Shown here piece by piece: positions 37,757-46,414 of a DNA stretch of 64,000 nt. The notes under the pieces were generated by a model. That model saw nothing but the letters and a program-made list of their open reading frames with translations. It was not told where the DNA came from and made no database searches. Both the position numbers and the translations under genes were made by a program. Within the stretch, counting starts at the first letter, position 1. Every line of letters starts with the position of its first letter. The stretch lies in NCBI GenBank assembly GCA_016191285.1, contig JACPPA010000038.1, positions 62,001 through 126,000 of the forward strand, written 5' to 3'. Origin of the DNA: Gammaproteobacteria bacterium. Lineage in GTDB: Bacteria; Pseudomonadota; Gammaproteobacteria; Ga0077536.

Positions 37757-39048
37757 GCATAACCCTGACACGCTTGTCGACTCGCGACGCGGCGTTCCCT
37801 GCTCAATTCGCGCGCTTGACGACGTTTGAGGCCGGTAACCCACGACAGGTTCGGCAGGTAGTCGAGCAAATTGTCGACGCCGTGCGCCGTCGCGGTGATG
37901 CCGCGCTACTCGAATACACCAATCGCTTCGATCGTCGTAGCGCCACCGCTGGCGCCGCCCTCGAAATTACTGATTTTGCCGATTATCCGGCGCGTGTCGC
38001 CCCAGCGCTGGCGAGCGCGTTAGCGGAAGCAGCGACCCGCATCCGGGCCTTTCATGAACGGCAACGCCAGGAATCGTGGACTTATACCGAACCCGATGGC
38101 ACTGAGCTCGGTCTGCGGGTCACCGCACTTGATCGCGTCGGGGTGTATGTGCCGGGTGGCAAAGCGGCGTATCCGTCATCGGTTCTCATGAACGTCATCC
38201 CAGCCAAGGTGGCTGGCGTGCGCGAAGTGATCATGGTGGTCCCCGCGCCGGATGATGCACTCCAACCCATCGTGCTCGCCGCCGCTGCGATCGCAGGCGT
38301 TGACCGCCTTTTTTCGGTGGGCGGCGCACAAGCCATTGCGGCGCTTGCTTACGGCACAGCGACAATTCCCGCGGTCGATAAGATTGTCGGCCCCGGAAAT
38401 AGTTACGTTGCCGCCGCCAAGGCACTCGTATTTGGGAAGGTTGGCGTCGACATGATCGCCGGGCCTTCGGAGATCCTGATTGTGTGTGACGGCGTCACCG
38501 ATCCAGACTGGATTGCGATGGATCTGATGTCGCAGGCGGAACACGATGAAGACGCGCAAGCCGTCTTAATTTCGCCGGACGCGGATTTCCTGAATTCGGT
38601 TCAGACCAGTATCGAGCGTCTACTCCCGAGTCTTGAGCGCCACGCGATTATCGCGGAATCATTGACTCGCCGCGGCGCGTCTATTCACGTGAGAGATCTG
38701 GTTGAAGCCTGCGCGCTGGTCAATCAAATCGCCCCCGAACATCTTGAGCTCTCAGTCGCCGACCCACACGCACTACTCCCGCTGATTCGGCACGCCGGTG
38801 CCATTTTTCTCGGCCGGCATACGGCCGAAGCAGTCGGCGATTACTGCGCGGGCGCTAATCATGTCTTACCGACCGCGGGGACAGCACGCTTTTCGTCACC
38901 CTTGGGTGTTTACGATTTTCAGAAACGTAGCTCAATCATCGGTTGTTCGGCGCTTGGCGCACGGAAGCTCGCAATCCTTGCGAGCGCCCTGGCGCGTAGT
39001 GAAGGGTTAACGGCCCACGCACGTTCGGCGGAGTATCGAAACAGTTAG
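37753..39048 (+). CDS. hisD: histidinol dehydrogenase
   Basis: Zinc enzyme for the last two steps of histidine synthesis; 431 residues from GTG 37753, chosen for its overlap with the hisG stop (the open frame runs upstream inside hisG). Family marks: [19 protein letters not shown], the [20 protein letters not shown] segment, [37 protein letters not shown] and [20 protein letters not shown]. hisC, usually next, is not adjacent; a gap of 228 bases and petA follow. Confidence 0.98.
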   Translation: MSITLTRLSTRDAAFPAQFARLTTFEAGNPRQVRQVVEQIVDAVRRRGDAALLEYTNRFDRRSATAGAALEITDFADYPARVAPALASALAEAATRIRAFHERQRQESWTYTEPDGTELGLRVTALDRVGVYVPGGKAAYPSSVLMNVIPAKVAGVREVIMVVPAPDDALQPIVLAAAAIAGVDRLFSVGGAQAIAALAYGTATIPAVDKIVGPGNSYVAAAKALVFGKVGVDMIAGPSEILIVCDGVTDPDWIAMDLMSQAEHDEDAQAVLISPDADFLNSVQTSIERLLPSLERHAIIAESLTRRGASIHVRDLVEACALVNQIAPEHLELSVADPHALLPLIRHAGAIFLGRHTAEAVGDYCAGANHVLPTAGTARFSSPLGVYDFQKRSSIIGCSALGARKLAILASALARSEGLTAHARSAEYRNS

Positions 39049-39276
39049 CGTGGCGCGACCGGCCGGCTCACGCGCCAGCGTGTCTAACTAACCCAAAGTC
39101 GAGCGTTCATCGTCGCCCTGGTGTGCGGATTTTTGATGTTATAATTCTGCGCGGCCACGGTATCAGATGCGCCATCGATGGCATACCTGATACCGTGCGA
39201 AGTTTCGAGGTCGGTGCATGGGTCCAGGCTAATGGCGCGCACCCTACTTCTGTAATTAGCTGGAGACTTTGAGTTT
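39049..39276 (+). promoter_or_regulatory. petABC leader: -10 box and strong 5' hairpin
   Basis: TATAAT at 39140-39145 is a perfect -10; no good -35 stands 17 bases before it. About a dozen bases later begins a hairpin with 11-base perfect arms, CACGGTATCAG (39156-39166) and CTGATACCGTG (39187-39197), with a nested ATGC/GCAT and GCC/GGC inside. Its position suggests that it forms the 5' end of the petA mRNA, where it could stabilise the transcript. TGGCGCG/CGCGCCA (39051-39078) after hisD could mark the end of the previous transcript, though no T-run follows. Confidence 0.55.
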
Positions 39277-39876
39277 ATGACCGACCAACCCGTCGATGCA
39301 CAACGACGTCGGTTCCTAACGGGGACCGCAACCGTCCTTGGAGGTATCGGAGCCGGCTTTACGGCGGTGCCGTTTGTCGCTTCATTTCAACCGAGCGCGC
39401 GCGCGAAAGCGATCGGCGCACCCGTTGATGTGGATATTGGAAAACTCGAGCCAGGTCAGCGCTTGATTCAAAAATGGCGGGGCAAGCCGGTGTGGATCGT
39501 ACGCCGTACGCCCGAAATGTTAGAAAATCTGAAAAAGTTCGAAGCTGGCGTGCTGCGCGATCCGGAATCGGATAAGTCGATACAGCCGGGATACGCAAAA
39601 AACGTCTGGCGCTCGGAAAAACCCGAGTATCTAGTGCTGGTCGGGGTGTGTACGCATTTAGGCTGTTCGCCTAATTTTGTTCCCGAGCCCGGCGCTCCAG
39701 GCATGGGTGGTGTTTGGAATGGCGGATTTTTTTGCCCCTGCCATGGTTCCAAATTTGATCTCGCCGGCCGCGTTTATATGGGTGTTCCGGCCCCCATGAA
39801 TCTTGAAGTCCCTCCGTATCAATTCGTTAGCGATACCAAGCTCATCATTGGCGCTGATAAGGAGCACGCGGCATGA
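39277..39876 (+). CDS. petA: ubiquinol-cytochrome c reductase iron-sulfur (Rieske) subunit
   Basis: Carries the 2Fe-2S Rieske cluster of the bc1 complex; 199 residues. A twin-arginine-like start, QRRRFLTGTATVLGGIGAG, combined with one membrane span is typical. Cluster ligands are Cys125, His127 (CTHLGC, 125-130) and Cys153, His156 (CPCHGS, 153-158), with Cys130 and Cys155 as the disulfide pair. GWKP-type residues for a high-potential cluster are not checked. It overlaps petB by four bases. Confidence 0.98.
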   Translation: MTDQPVDAQRRRFLTGTATVLGGIGAGFTAVPFVASFQPSARAKAIGAPVDVDIGKLEPGQRLIQKWRGKPVWIVRRTPEMLENLKKFEAGVLRDPESDKSIQPGYAKNVWRSEKPEYLVLVGVCTHLGCSPNFVPEPGAPGMGGVWNGGFFCPCHGSKFDLAGRVYMGVPAPMNLEVPPYQFVSDTKLIIGADKEHAA

Positions 39877-41126
39877 ATGCCCTCGTTCGAAATTTAACTG
39901 CCTTGCGTGACTGGGTTGATGAACGCTTCCCGCTAATCCAATGGTGGGATGATCATCTCGGTAAATATTACGCGCCCAAGAATTTTAATATTTGGTATTA
40001 CTTTGGCGTGCTGTCGATCGTGGTCTTCGCAATTCAGATCGTTACCGGCATCTGGCTGGTCATGAATTACAAACCCGATGCGACCATGGCGTTCGCGTCG
40101 GTTGAATACATCATGCGGGACGTCGATTGGGGTTGGCTAATTCGCTATCTCCATTCCAGTGGTGCGTCGGCATTTTTCATTGTGATCTACCTGCATATGT
40201 TTCGTGCGCTTTTGTATGGATCATACAAAAAGCCGCGCGAATTGCTGTGGATCTTGGGCATGCTGCTGTACCTGTCGTTGATGGCGGAAGCCTTCATGGG
40301 CTATCTGCTGCCGTGGGGCCAGATGTCATTCTGGGGCGCGCAGGTCATTATCTCGCTGTTCGGTGCGATTCCGGTGATAGGCGACGGACTCTCGACCTTG
40401 ATTCGTGGAGATTATGTGGTCTCGGATATCACGCTCAATCGATTCTTTTCGCTGCACGTCATCGCCTTACCGCTAGCGCTCGTCGGCTTGGTCTTTTTGC
40501 ATATCATTGCGCTGCACGAGGTGGGTTCGAATAACCCGGATGGGGTTGAGATCAAGAAACACAAAGACGCGAACGGCAAACCGTTGGACGGGATCCCGTT
40601 TCATCCGTATTACACGGTTAAAGACTCGGCCGGCATCGTTGTATTTTTGATGCTGTTCTCGGTGGTGGTGTTTTTCGCGCCTGAAATGGGTGGGTACTTC
40701 CTCGAAGCCAATAACTTCATCCCCGCGGACTCGATGAAAACCCCGGAGCATATCGCGCCGGTGTGGTACTTCACGCCGTTCTATTCGATTTTGCGGGCAA
40801 ACACCGTCAACTTTCTGTGGTTGGACGCCAAGGTATGGGGCGTTACTTTCATGGGGCTGGGCGTCATGGTGTTGTTTCTGTTGCCGTGGCTTGATCGCAG
40901 TCCGGTTAAATCAATTCGCTATCGAGGTTGGCTCTACAAGATCGCGCTTATGATATTCGTTATTTCCTTCGTGATTCTCGGCATTCTCGGCGTGTTGCCG
41001 GTAAACGATGCAAGAACGGCAGTAGCGCAAGTTTGCACCGTGCTCTATTTCCTGTTCTTCCTATTAATGCCGATCTATACCAAGCTCGACAAAACTCGGC
41101 CTGTTCCGGATAGGGTGACGATGTGA
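39873..41126 (+). CDS. petB: ubiquinol-cytochrome c reductase cytochrome b
   Basis: Membrane core of bc1 with two haem b groups and both quinone sites; 417 residues, fused b-type length as in mitochondria and proteobacteria. First His pair: LHSSGASAFFIVIYLHMFRA, with two His 14 residues apart. Second pair: RFFSLHVIALPLALVGLVFL then HIIALHEVGSNNP. The Qo motif reads PEHIAPVWYFTPFYSILR, the PEW-like segment here being PVWYF. The stop overlaps the petC start by one base. Confidence 0.98.
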   Translation: MNALVRNLTALRDWVDERFPLIQWWDDHLGKYYAPKNFNIWYYFGVLSIVVFAIQIVTGIWLVMNYKPDATMAFASVEYIMRDVDWGWLIRYLHSSGASAFFIVIYLHMFRALLYGSYKKPRELLWILGMLLYLSLMAEAFMGYLLPWGQMSFWGAQVIISLFGAIPVIGDGLSTLIRGDYVVSDITLNRFFSLHVIALPLALVGLVFLHIIALHEVGSNNPDGVEIKKHKDANGKPLDGIPFHPYYTVKDSAGIVVFLMLFSVVVFFAPEMGGYFLEANNFIPADSMKTPEHIAPVWYFTPFYSILRANTVNFLWLDAKVWGVTFMGLGVMVLFLLPWLDRSPVKSIRYRGWLYKIALMIFVISFVILGILGVLPVNDARTAVAQVCTVLYFLFFLLMPIYTKLDKTRPVPDRVTM

Positions 41127-41866
41127 TGTGTCGATTATTTGCTGCCTTGTTGGTCGGTTTATTCGCACCGCTGGTGTTGGCGAATACTGAGGAACTCAAA
41201 CTGCAGAACGCGAATGTTGATCTAAGTAATCGCGCGAGTCTGCAACACGGTGCGAAATTATTTATCAATTACTGTGTGAGTTGCCACTCGGCTTCGTTCA
41301 TGCGCTACAACCGGATTGCCGCAGATTTGGGCATTCCGGAAGATAAAATGAAGCAGAACCTGATGTTCACCACCGATAAAATTGGGGAGACCATGACGGT
41401 GGTGATGCGACCCGAGGATGCGCAATCCTGGTTTGGAATTGCGCCGCCGGATTTATCGGTGGTCGCGCGGTCGCGCGGACCAGATTGGCTGTATAGCTTC
41501 CTGCAAGGCTTCTACGCCGACGAGAAGCGTCCGACTGGGGTCAATAATCTTTATTTCCCGAGCACCGCGATGCCGCATGTGCTGTGGGAACTACAGGGCG
41601 TAAAGCGCCCGGTGTATCACACCGTCACCGACGACATGGGTAAAGAAGTACAAGCTATTGCCCATCTGGAGGACGGCGTTCCGGGTCGACTTTCCGAGGC
41701 CGAATTTAAAATGGCGGTCCGCGATTTGGTGAATTTTCTAGTCTATCTGGGCGAACCGGCCAAACTGGTACGCTACAAGATTGGGGTGGCCGTTCTGTTG
41801 TTTTTGTCGTTGTTGTGGGTGGTGATGTATTTACTGAAGCGTGAATATTGGAAAGACGTCCATTGA
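41126..41866 (+). CDS. petC: ubiquinol-cytochrome c reductase cytochrome c1
   Basis: Haem c-bearing subunit of bc1, 246 residues from ATG 41126 (GTG 41123 adds one residue). A signal peptide (about 1-19) precedes TEELKLQ. The haem attachment site is Cys50-Val-Ser-Cys53-His54. The axial Met is probably in NNLYFPSTAMPHVLW. A C-terminal membrane anchor is VAVLLFLSLLWVVMYLLKRE. sspA begins two bases after it, so the bc1 and ssp genes may share a transcript. Confidence 0.97.
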   Translation: MCRLFAALLVGLFAPLVLANTEELKLQNANVDLSNRASLQHGAKLFINYCVSCHSASFMRYNRIAADLGIPEDKMKQNLMFTTDKIGETMTVVMRPEDAQSWFGIAPPDLSVVARSRGPDWLYSFLQGFYADEKRPTGVNNLYFPSTAMPHVLWELQGVKRPVYHTVTDDMGKEVQAIAHLEDGVPGRLSEAEFKMAVRDLVNFLVYLGEPAKLVRYKIGVAVLLFLSLLWVVMYLLKREYWKDVH

Positions 41867-41867
41867 C

Positions 41868-42494
41868 ATGACGGCGGTCGCGAATCGACGGTCCATCATG
41901 ACGTTGTTCGCTGACGCGAGCGATCCTATCGGTCACGCTGTCCGCATTGTGTTGGCGGAAAAAGACATCAATGTCGAAATTAATTTCGTCACGCACGAAA
42001 CCAGACCCGAGGATTTGAACGACCTCAATCCCTATCATGGATTGTTAACGCTGATCGATCGCGATCTCGTCATTTACGATCCGCAGATCATGATGGAGTA
42101 CCTGGACGAACGTTATCCACATCCCCCCTTGATGCCGGTGGATCCGGTTTCGCGTGCCAATAACCGGCAAATTCGCTACCGCATCATGCGCGATCTCTAC
42201 GGCTCGGTTGAGTTATTAACCGAGGACAATGAAGCCAGCGGCGCCGCGCGTCGCGCCGTGCGGGACAATCTACTTGCAGTGGCGCCAGTGTTTACTCGCC
42301 ATCAATTTTTCTTATCCGACGAATACTCACTGGCCGACTGTTGTCTCGCGCCGTTGTTATGGCGCCTGAATCATTACGGGATCAAACTTGCCGCCCAGGC
42401 CCGTCCGGTTTTGAAATATGCCGAAGCCATGTTTGGCCGCGAGGCATTCAAGTCGTGCCTGTCGTCTTTCGAGCGCGGTTTGCATAACGCTTAA
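41868..42494 (+). CDS. sspA: stringent starvation protein A (GST-fold)
   Basis: RNA polymerase-associated regulator with a glutathione transferase fold; 208 residues from ATG 41868. N-terminal thioredoxin-like half: IMTLFADASDPIGHAVRIVL then VLAEKDINVEI. The surface pocket motif appears as LPPHxPL-like YPHPPLMPVDPVSRA, where homologues need the Pro-His residues for function. The helical C-terminal half includes FFLSDEYSLADCCLAPLLWR. The petC-sspA-sspB order is a hallmark of gammaproteobacteria and betaproteobacteria. Confidence 0.95.
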   Translation: MTAVANRRSIMTLFADASDPIGHAVRIVLAEKDINVEINFVTHETRPEDLNDLNPYHGLLTLIDRDLVIYDPQIMMEYLDERYPHPPLMPVDPVSRANNRQIRYRIMRDLYGSVELLTEDNEASGAARRAVRDNLLAVAPVFTRHQFFLSDEYSLADCCLAPLLWRLNHYGIKLAAQARPVLKYAEAMFGREAFKSCLSSFERGLHNA

Positions 42495-42542
42495 GAAATC
42501 TTAGACTTGTCGCCCGAATAAATGTGGCGAGATCCCAGCGGT

Positions 42543-42938
42543 ATGACGTCAACCAAACCTTACTTGATCCGCGCTCTGTACGAATGGATTGTCGACAATT
42601 CATTCACGCCGCATCTGTTAGTCGACGCGCGTGACGAGCGCTGCGTGGTGCCTCGACAATTCGTCAAAGATGGCGCCATTGTGCTGAATATTGCGCAGTC
42701 AGCCACCAATAGTTTAATGATGGGGCAGGATACTGTGTCGTTTGGGGCGCGTTTTAGCGGTGTGGCCTATAGCATCACCGTGCCGGTAGCCGCGGTGCGC
42801 GCCATCTATGCTCGAGAGAACGGTAGAGGGCTGGCCTTTGAAGATGAGCCGGAGCCGGCCGACACCGAGTCGACCTCACCACCCGCCGCGGATAAGCCGC
42901 CAACTAAACGCGCACCCACGCTAACCATCGTGAAATAA
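42543..42938 (+). CDS. sspB: ClpXP adaptor SspB
   Basis: Delivers ssrA-tagged peptides to ClpXP. ATG 42543 gives 131 residues and aligns with family starts; an upstream ATG at 42522 would add seven. The substrate-binding domain is PYLIRALYEWIVDNSFTPHL through VPVAAVRAIYARENGRGLAF. A flexible acidic and Pro-rich linker follows, and the C terminus PTLTIVK matches the short ClpX-binding XB module (PALRVVK in E. coli). It converges with the BON lipoprotein gene, four bases away. Confidence 0.95.
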   Translation: MTSTKPYLIRALYEWIVDNSFTPHLLVDARDERCVVPRQFVKDGAIVLNIAQSATNSLMMGQDTVSFGARFSGVAYSITVPVAAVRAIYARENGRGLAFEDEPEPADTESTSPPAADKPPTKRAPTLTIVK

Positions 42939-42942
42939 TGCA

Positions 42943-43536
42943 TTACCGGTTCGACGATTCGAATAATTTGACGACCTTGGTGATTCCCCCCACCGTCGAC
43001 ACCGCTTCGGCCACCGCGTCGCCGGTTGGTTGATCGAGCAGGCCCATTAAGTAGACCACGCCGGCTTCCGTGACGACTTTGACATCCAAGGCGGAGATGT
43101 CCTTGATCGACACCAGTTTGCCTTTTACTTTAGCGGTAATTAATCCGTCATTGGTCCGATTGATCGTCGCACTTGGTTCAGCGATGGCGATTTCGTTGTA
43201 GATGTGGCGCACTTTGGTAATGCGCGACACATATTCCTCCGCTCGCTTCTTGAGTTCTTCGGTTGGCGCTTCGCCGGTGAGCAATACCATTTGGTCATAG
43301 CTGGTGACGTTGATATGAGTCCGACCGGCCAAAGCGCCGTCCGCCTTTAGAAAATCGTCCGCTTTGTTTTCGATGGTTTGATCTTCGAATACCGTTCCCG
43401 TGGTGCGCTTGTCACTGGTCACCACCGCACCCGTCGCGACGCCGCCGGCGAGAAAAGCGCCGCAGCCAGAAAGTCCGAACAACAACGCAGACAGGAGTAC
43501 CGCCGCGCAAATAGCTAGTTGACGATTCATGTTCAC
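42943..43536 (-). CDS. BON domain lipoprotein (DolP/YraP-like)
   Basis: Outer-membrane lipoprotein of 197 residues. Signal peptide ends in the lipobox GLSGC, with Cys25 the lipidated residue. Two BON domains follow (about 55-115, including LAGRTHINVTSYDQMVLLTG, and about 130-190, including VYLMGLLDQPTGDAVAEAV). It matches YraP/DolP, which supports outer-membrane integrity and BAM function. The order lpoA-yraN-diaA-dolP on the minus strand is the same as in E. coli. It overlaps the diaA-like gene by four bases. Confidence 0.92.
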   Translation of the reverse strand: MNMNRQLAICAAVLLSALLFGLSGCGAFLAGGVATGAVVTSDKRTTGTVFEDQTIENKADDFLKADGALAGRTHINVTSYDQMVLLTGEAPTEELKKRAEEYVSRITKVRHIYNEIAIAEPSATINRTNDGLITAKVKGKLVSIKDISALDVKVVTEAGVVYLMGLLDQPTGDAVAEAVSTVGGITKVVKLFESSNR

Positions 43537-44138
43537 TGATGTTCCCCCAAATATTCGCGGTCAATCAAATCACAAAGGCAATGAATAATGGTTAAATGAA
43601 TTTCCTGAATGCGCGCAGTGGATTCTGCGGGTACCCGGAGTTCGAGGTCCGTCGCCTGCAACTTACTAGCGGCGGGACCGCCGTCGCGCCCCGTCAACAA
43701 CACGGCCCCCAGTCCCCGCGCCTGCGCCGCTTGCAAAGCGGCGACAATATTCGGCGAACGTCCACTGGTCGAGAAAGCGAGTAATACGTCACCCTGCCGA
43801 CCAAGGGCATGGATCTGCCTGGCGAATATCTGCGAGAAATCGAAGTCGTTCGCAATCGACGTAAGCGTCGAGGTATCGGTCGTTAGCGCCACTGCCGGTA
43901 GTCCTTCACGCTCGCGTTCAAAACGGTTGAGAAGTTCCGACGAGAAATGTTGAGCGTCGGCAGCCGAACCACCGTTGCCGCAAGTCAAGATCTTATTGCC
44001 TGCGCGTAAGGCCACGATCAACTTGCGCGCAGCGTCGGCAATCAAATTGGGCAGCACACTCGCACACCGAGTCTTTAGCGCACTGCTCTCATCGAATATG
44101 TGTTTGACCCGCCGCGCCGCTTCAATCGCTGAGTCCAT
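43533..44138 (-). CDS. SIS domain protein, DiaA position with GmhA-like metal site
   Basis: Protein of 201 residues with a single SIS domain (NKILTCGNGGSAADAQHFSS). By position (between yraN and dolP) it is the counterpart of DiaA, which binds DnaA and helps timely initiation. However, it keeps residues that bind zinc in the phosphoheptose isomerase GmhA: His64 and Glu68 (AQHFSSE), Gln178 and His186 (QEIHLTIIH), with the same spacing as in GmhA. E. coli DiaA has lost the Glu and the last His. So it could be an isomerase for LPS heptose, a DnaA regulator, or both. Confidence 0.85.
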   Translation of the reverse strand: MDSAIEAARRVKHIFDESSALKTRCASVLPNLIADAARKLIVALRAGNKILTCGNGGSAADAQHFSSELLNRFEREREGLPAVALTTDTSTLTSIANDFDFSQIFARQIHALGRQGDVLLAFSTSGRSPNIVAALQAAQARGLGAVLLTGRDGGPAASKLQATDLELRVPAESTARIQEIHLTIIHCLCDLIDREYLGEHQ

Positions 44139-44168
44139 ACCTTCACGTGCCTGTTTGGGTGCGGTGCA

Positions 44169-44534
44169 TTATGCCGAAAACGCTGCCTTTATCCAGCAAA
44201 AATCAGTAGCAGCCAACGCGCCGCTAATTCCGACGGCGTCGAAGCGACAAGCTAAATGCTGAAATTGCGCGTTGCGTTGGAGAAAATTGGACGCCGCGCG
44301 AACGACTCGTGCTTGCTTGCGTTTGGTAATCGATTCGAGCGCACCTCCAAAATCTTGATTGGCGCGGTAGCGAACTTCAACGAATACCAGGATATTCGCA
44401 TCCATCATGATTAAATCGATTTCACCGGTGCGGCAGCGAAAATTCCGCGCAAGGAATCGCAATCCCCGCAACTCGAGATAGTGTTGCGCGGCGCGTTCGT
44501 AAGCTGATCCTTGAGCTACACGATGCACGATCAT
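44169..44534 (-). CDS. yraN: YraN family protein (UPF0102)
   Basis: Protein of 121 residues of the UPF0102 family, a restriction-endonuclease-like fold. The nuclease-type core is visible: GLRFLARNFRCRTGEIDLIM with the Glu-Ile-Asp, then VFVEVRYRANQDFGGALESI, matching the PD-(D/E)XK pattern. Function is unproven. It overlaps lpoA by four bases, and precedes the diaA-like gene by 30. Confidence 0.93.
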   Translation of the reverse strand: MIVHRVAQGSAYERAAQHYLELRGLRFLARNFRCRTGEIDLIMMDANILVFVEVRYRANQDFGGALESITKRKQARVVRAASNFLQRNAQFQHLACRFDAVGISGALAATDFCWIKAAFSA

Positions 44535-46414
44535 TCACCGTGAGGTTGGAGATCACGCAGGGGACGTGGAACGCCCTGGCTGAATTTCGCCCAGGTTAGC
44601 GTACGGTGGATTGTTCCCGTTCGATCCAGCGACAAACGACCGGTGGCGCCAGTGGCGTTAAGACTCGGATCGACGCGCATCTGAGGCAGCAGCTTGACCA
44701 AGCGATAGGCGTCGATTCCAAATGCATAAAAGCGATCAAGATCGCGCCCCGACCTAGTCCAACGGCCCGCGATTAAGCGGCGCAGTTCGCGATCTTCGAT
44801 ACCAATGATCCATGGCATACAGCCGAGCATGACGCCGTCAAGATCTTGATCGGCGCGTGGCGAGACCGTGCCCGAAAAGAGCTGTGACGTCGCGTAGATG
44901 GGGAGATTGTCCACGCCGTAGTATCGGAACTGCGGCAGGATTTGCCGGCCGTCCTCGGGTTGGGCGACTAGCATGATCGCATCGAGGTCGGGTCGCGATT
45001 GCGCTACGAACGTGATCGGCCGTTGCAGCAGTTTCCGTAATGCATTGGCACGCGACTCGCTGTCCGCGAGACTAAAAGTCTGCTTGATCGCCGCCTGATA
45101 CGACGCAACCGAACTATTGTAAGTGGCCGCACCGGCCACCACGCCGCCACGCCGCTGCCATTGGTCACTAAACGTTTTCTGCGCTCGCGTACCTAGGTCG
45201 GTATTCGGCACGATCGTCGCCATTCGCCGGCGTCCTTCGCCCCAAGCACGATCCGCGAGATCCTGGGCTTCGTCTTCAGGTCTCAGTGCAAACTGGATGA
45301 AATCGCGCGCACCGGCCGGCACGTCGGCGGCTGGTGGCGTGGTTTGGGTAGCGACGTTTAAAGCCAATATCGGCACTTTGCGCTCGGTGACGCCATGCAG
45401 CGACTCGACGCCAAGTTTATCCAATGGCCCGACGATCATGTCCGCGCCGTCGGCCACCGCCTGTGCGTAGACGTTCCGCACGTCTGCACCGAAGGCTGGA
45501 TAAGTAGTGATCGTCAAGTCTTGGTCGTGGGCCGCGAAACGCATCGCGATAAAGCCATCGCGAATGGCGCGCGCAAAGGCGGCGAGCTCGCCGTTGAAAG
45601 GTAGCAAGAGTGCGATCTTCTTGGATAGTTTGGCCGCTTCTTCTGCACGCTCAACCAGTTCGTCGACCAGGATTTCATTCGCCGGATGTTGGGGATAGGC
45701 CAATCTCCACTGCGACAAATGTTCCGCTAGCATTTGCGGCGCGCCAGCTTGGGTACGAGTTTCGTTCAAGAGAGCACGCCAACCCGCGACGTTTTGATTG
45801 CGAGTATCAGCCCGGTCTAATTGCGCCAGGTCGCGACATTTGACGAGAGAATCCCAGATCAAATGGGTGAGTTCGGTGCGCCGTTGCCGCGCCAAAGGCA
45901 GCAGTTCGGAGTTCAGTAGATTTACCACGGCGGTATCGTCGTCGAGCGCGAGTTGCACGCGACCGAGCGTGCGCAAATACAAACCTTTTTCAAACGGATC
46001 GAATTGGCGGCTGTCGAGCGCGTTCAGCTCTGCGAGTTTGTTCGCGGCTGAGGACTCGGGGGGCGCCAGCAACGTTGTTATAAATGCGCGACGCACGTTC
46101 GGTGTATGGTCCTGGTCGGGCGCCAATTCACGCGCACGCTTTAAATCATTTAGATCGAAATAAATTAGAGCGGCTCTGAGTCGCGTATCGGCGGCGGGTA
46201 TGTTTGGCGTCGCCGCGGCCGCCACCAAATCCGCCGCCGCGCCCTCAAAATCGCCGCGTTCAATTTTCGCCGAGGCAGATATTACCGACGACGCGGGGAT
46301 CGGCGCTGTCACCGGTCTCGTTGGTTGTGAGACACAGCCAGTGGCGATAATTGCGATCGCTATGTTTAAGATAAGCGGCGAATTCCGCCAAACCCTGTTG
46401 AGCAAGTCGTCCAT
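44531..46414 (-). CDS. lpoA: penicillin-binding protein activator LpoA
   Basis: Outer-membrane lipoprotein that activates PBP1A from the outside; 627 residues from the start at 46414. Upstream codons are in frame but lie inside rsmI. The signal peptide ends at a lipobox-like IIATGC. The N-terminal half is TPR-like helical (DLNDLKRARELAPDQ), and the C-terminal half is a periplasmic-binding-protein fold beginning KIALLLPFNGELAAFARAIR. Its start codon shares two bases with that of rsmI on the other strand. Confidence 0.93.
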   Translation of the reverse strand: MDDLLNRVWRNSPLILNIAIAIIATGCVSQPTRPVTAPIPASSVISASAKIERGDFEGAAADLVAAAATPNIPAADTRLRAALIYFDLNDLKRARELAPDQDHTPNVRRAFITTLLAPPESSAANKLAELNALDSRQFDPFEKGLYLRTLGRVQLALDDDTAVVNLLNSELLPLARQRRTELTHLIWDSLVKCRDLAQLDRADTRNQNVAGWRALLNETRTQAGAPQMLAEHLSQWRLAYPQHPANEILVDELVERAEEAAKLSKKIALLLPFNGELAAFARAIRDGFIAMRFAAHDQDLTITTYPAFGADVRNVYAQAVADGADMIVGPLDKLGVESLHGVTERKVPILALNVATQTTPPAADVPAGARDFIQFALRPEDEAQDLADRAWGEGRRRMATIVPNTDLGTRAQKTFSDQWQRRGGVVAGAATYNSSVASYQAAIKQTFSLADSESRANALRKLLQRPITFVAQSRPDLDAIMLVAQPEDGRQILPQFRYYGVDNLPIYATSQLFSGTVSPRADQDLDGVMLGCMPWIIGIEDRELRRLIAGRWTRSGRDLDRFYAFGIDAYRLVKLLPQMRVDPSLNATGATGRLSLDRTGTIHRTLTWAKFSQGVPRPLRDLQPHGE

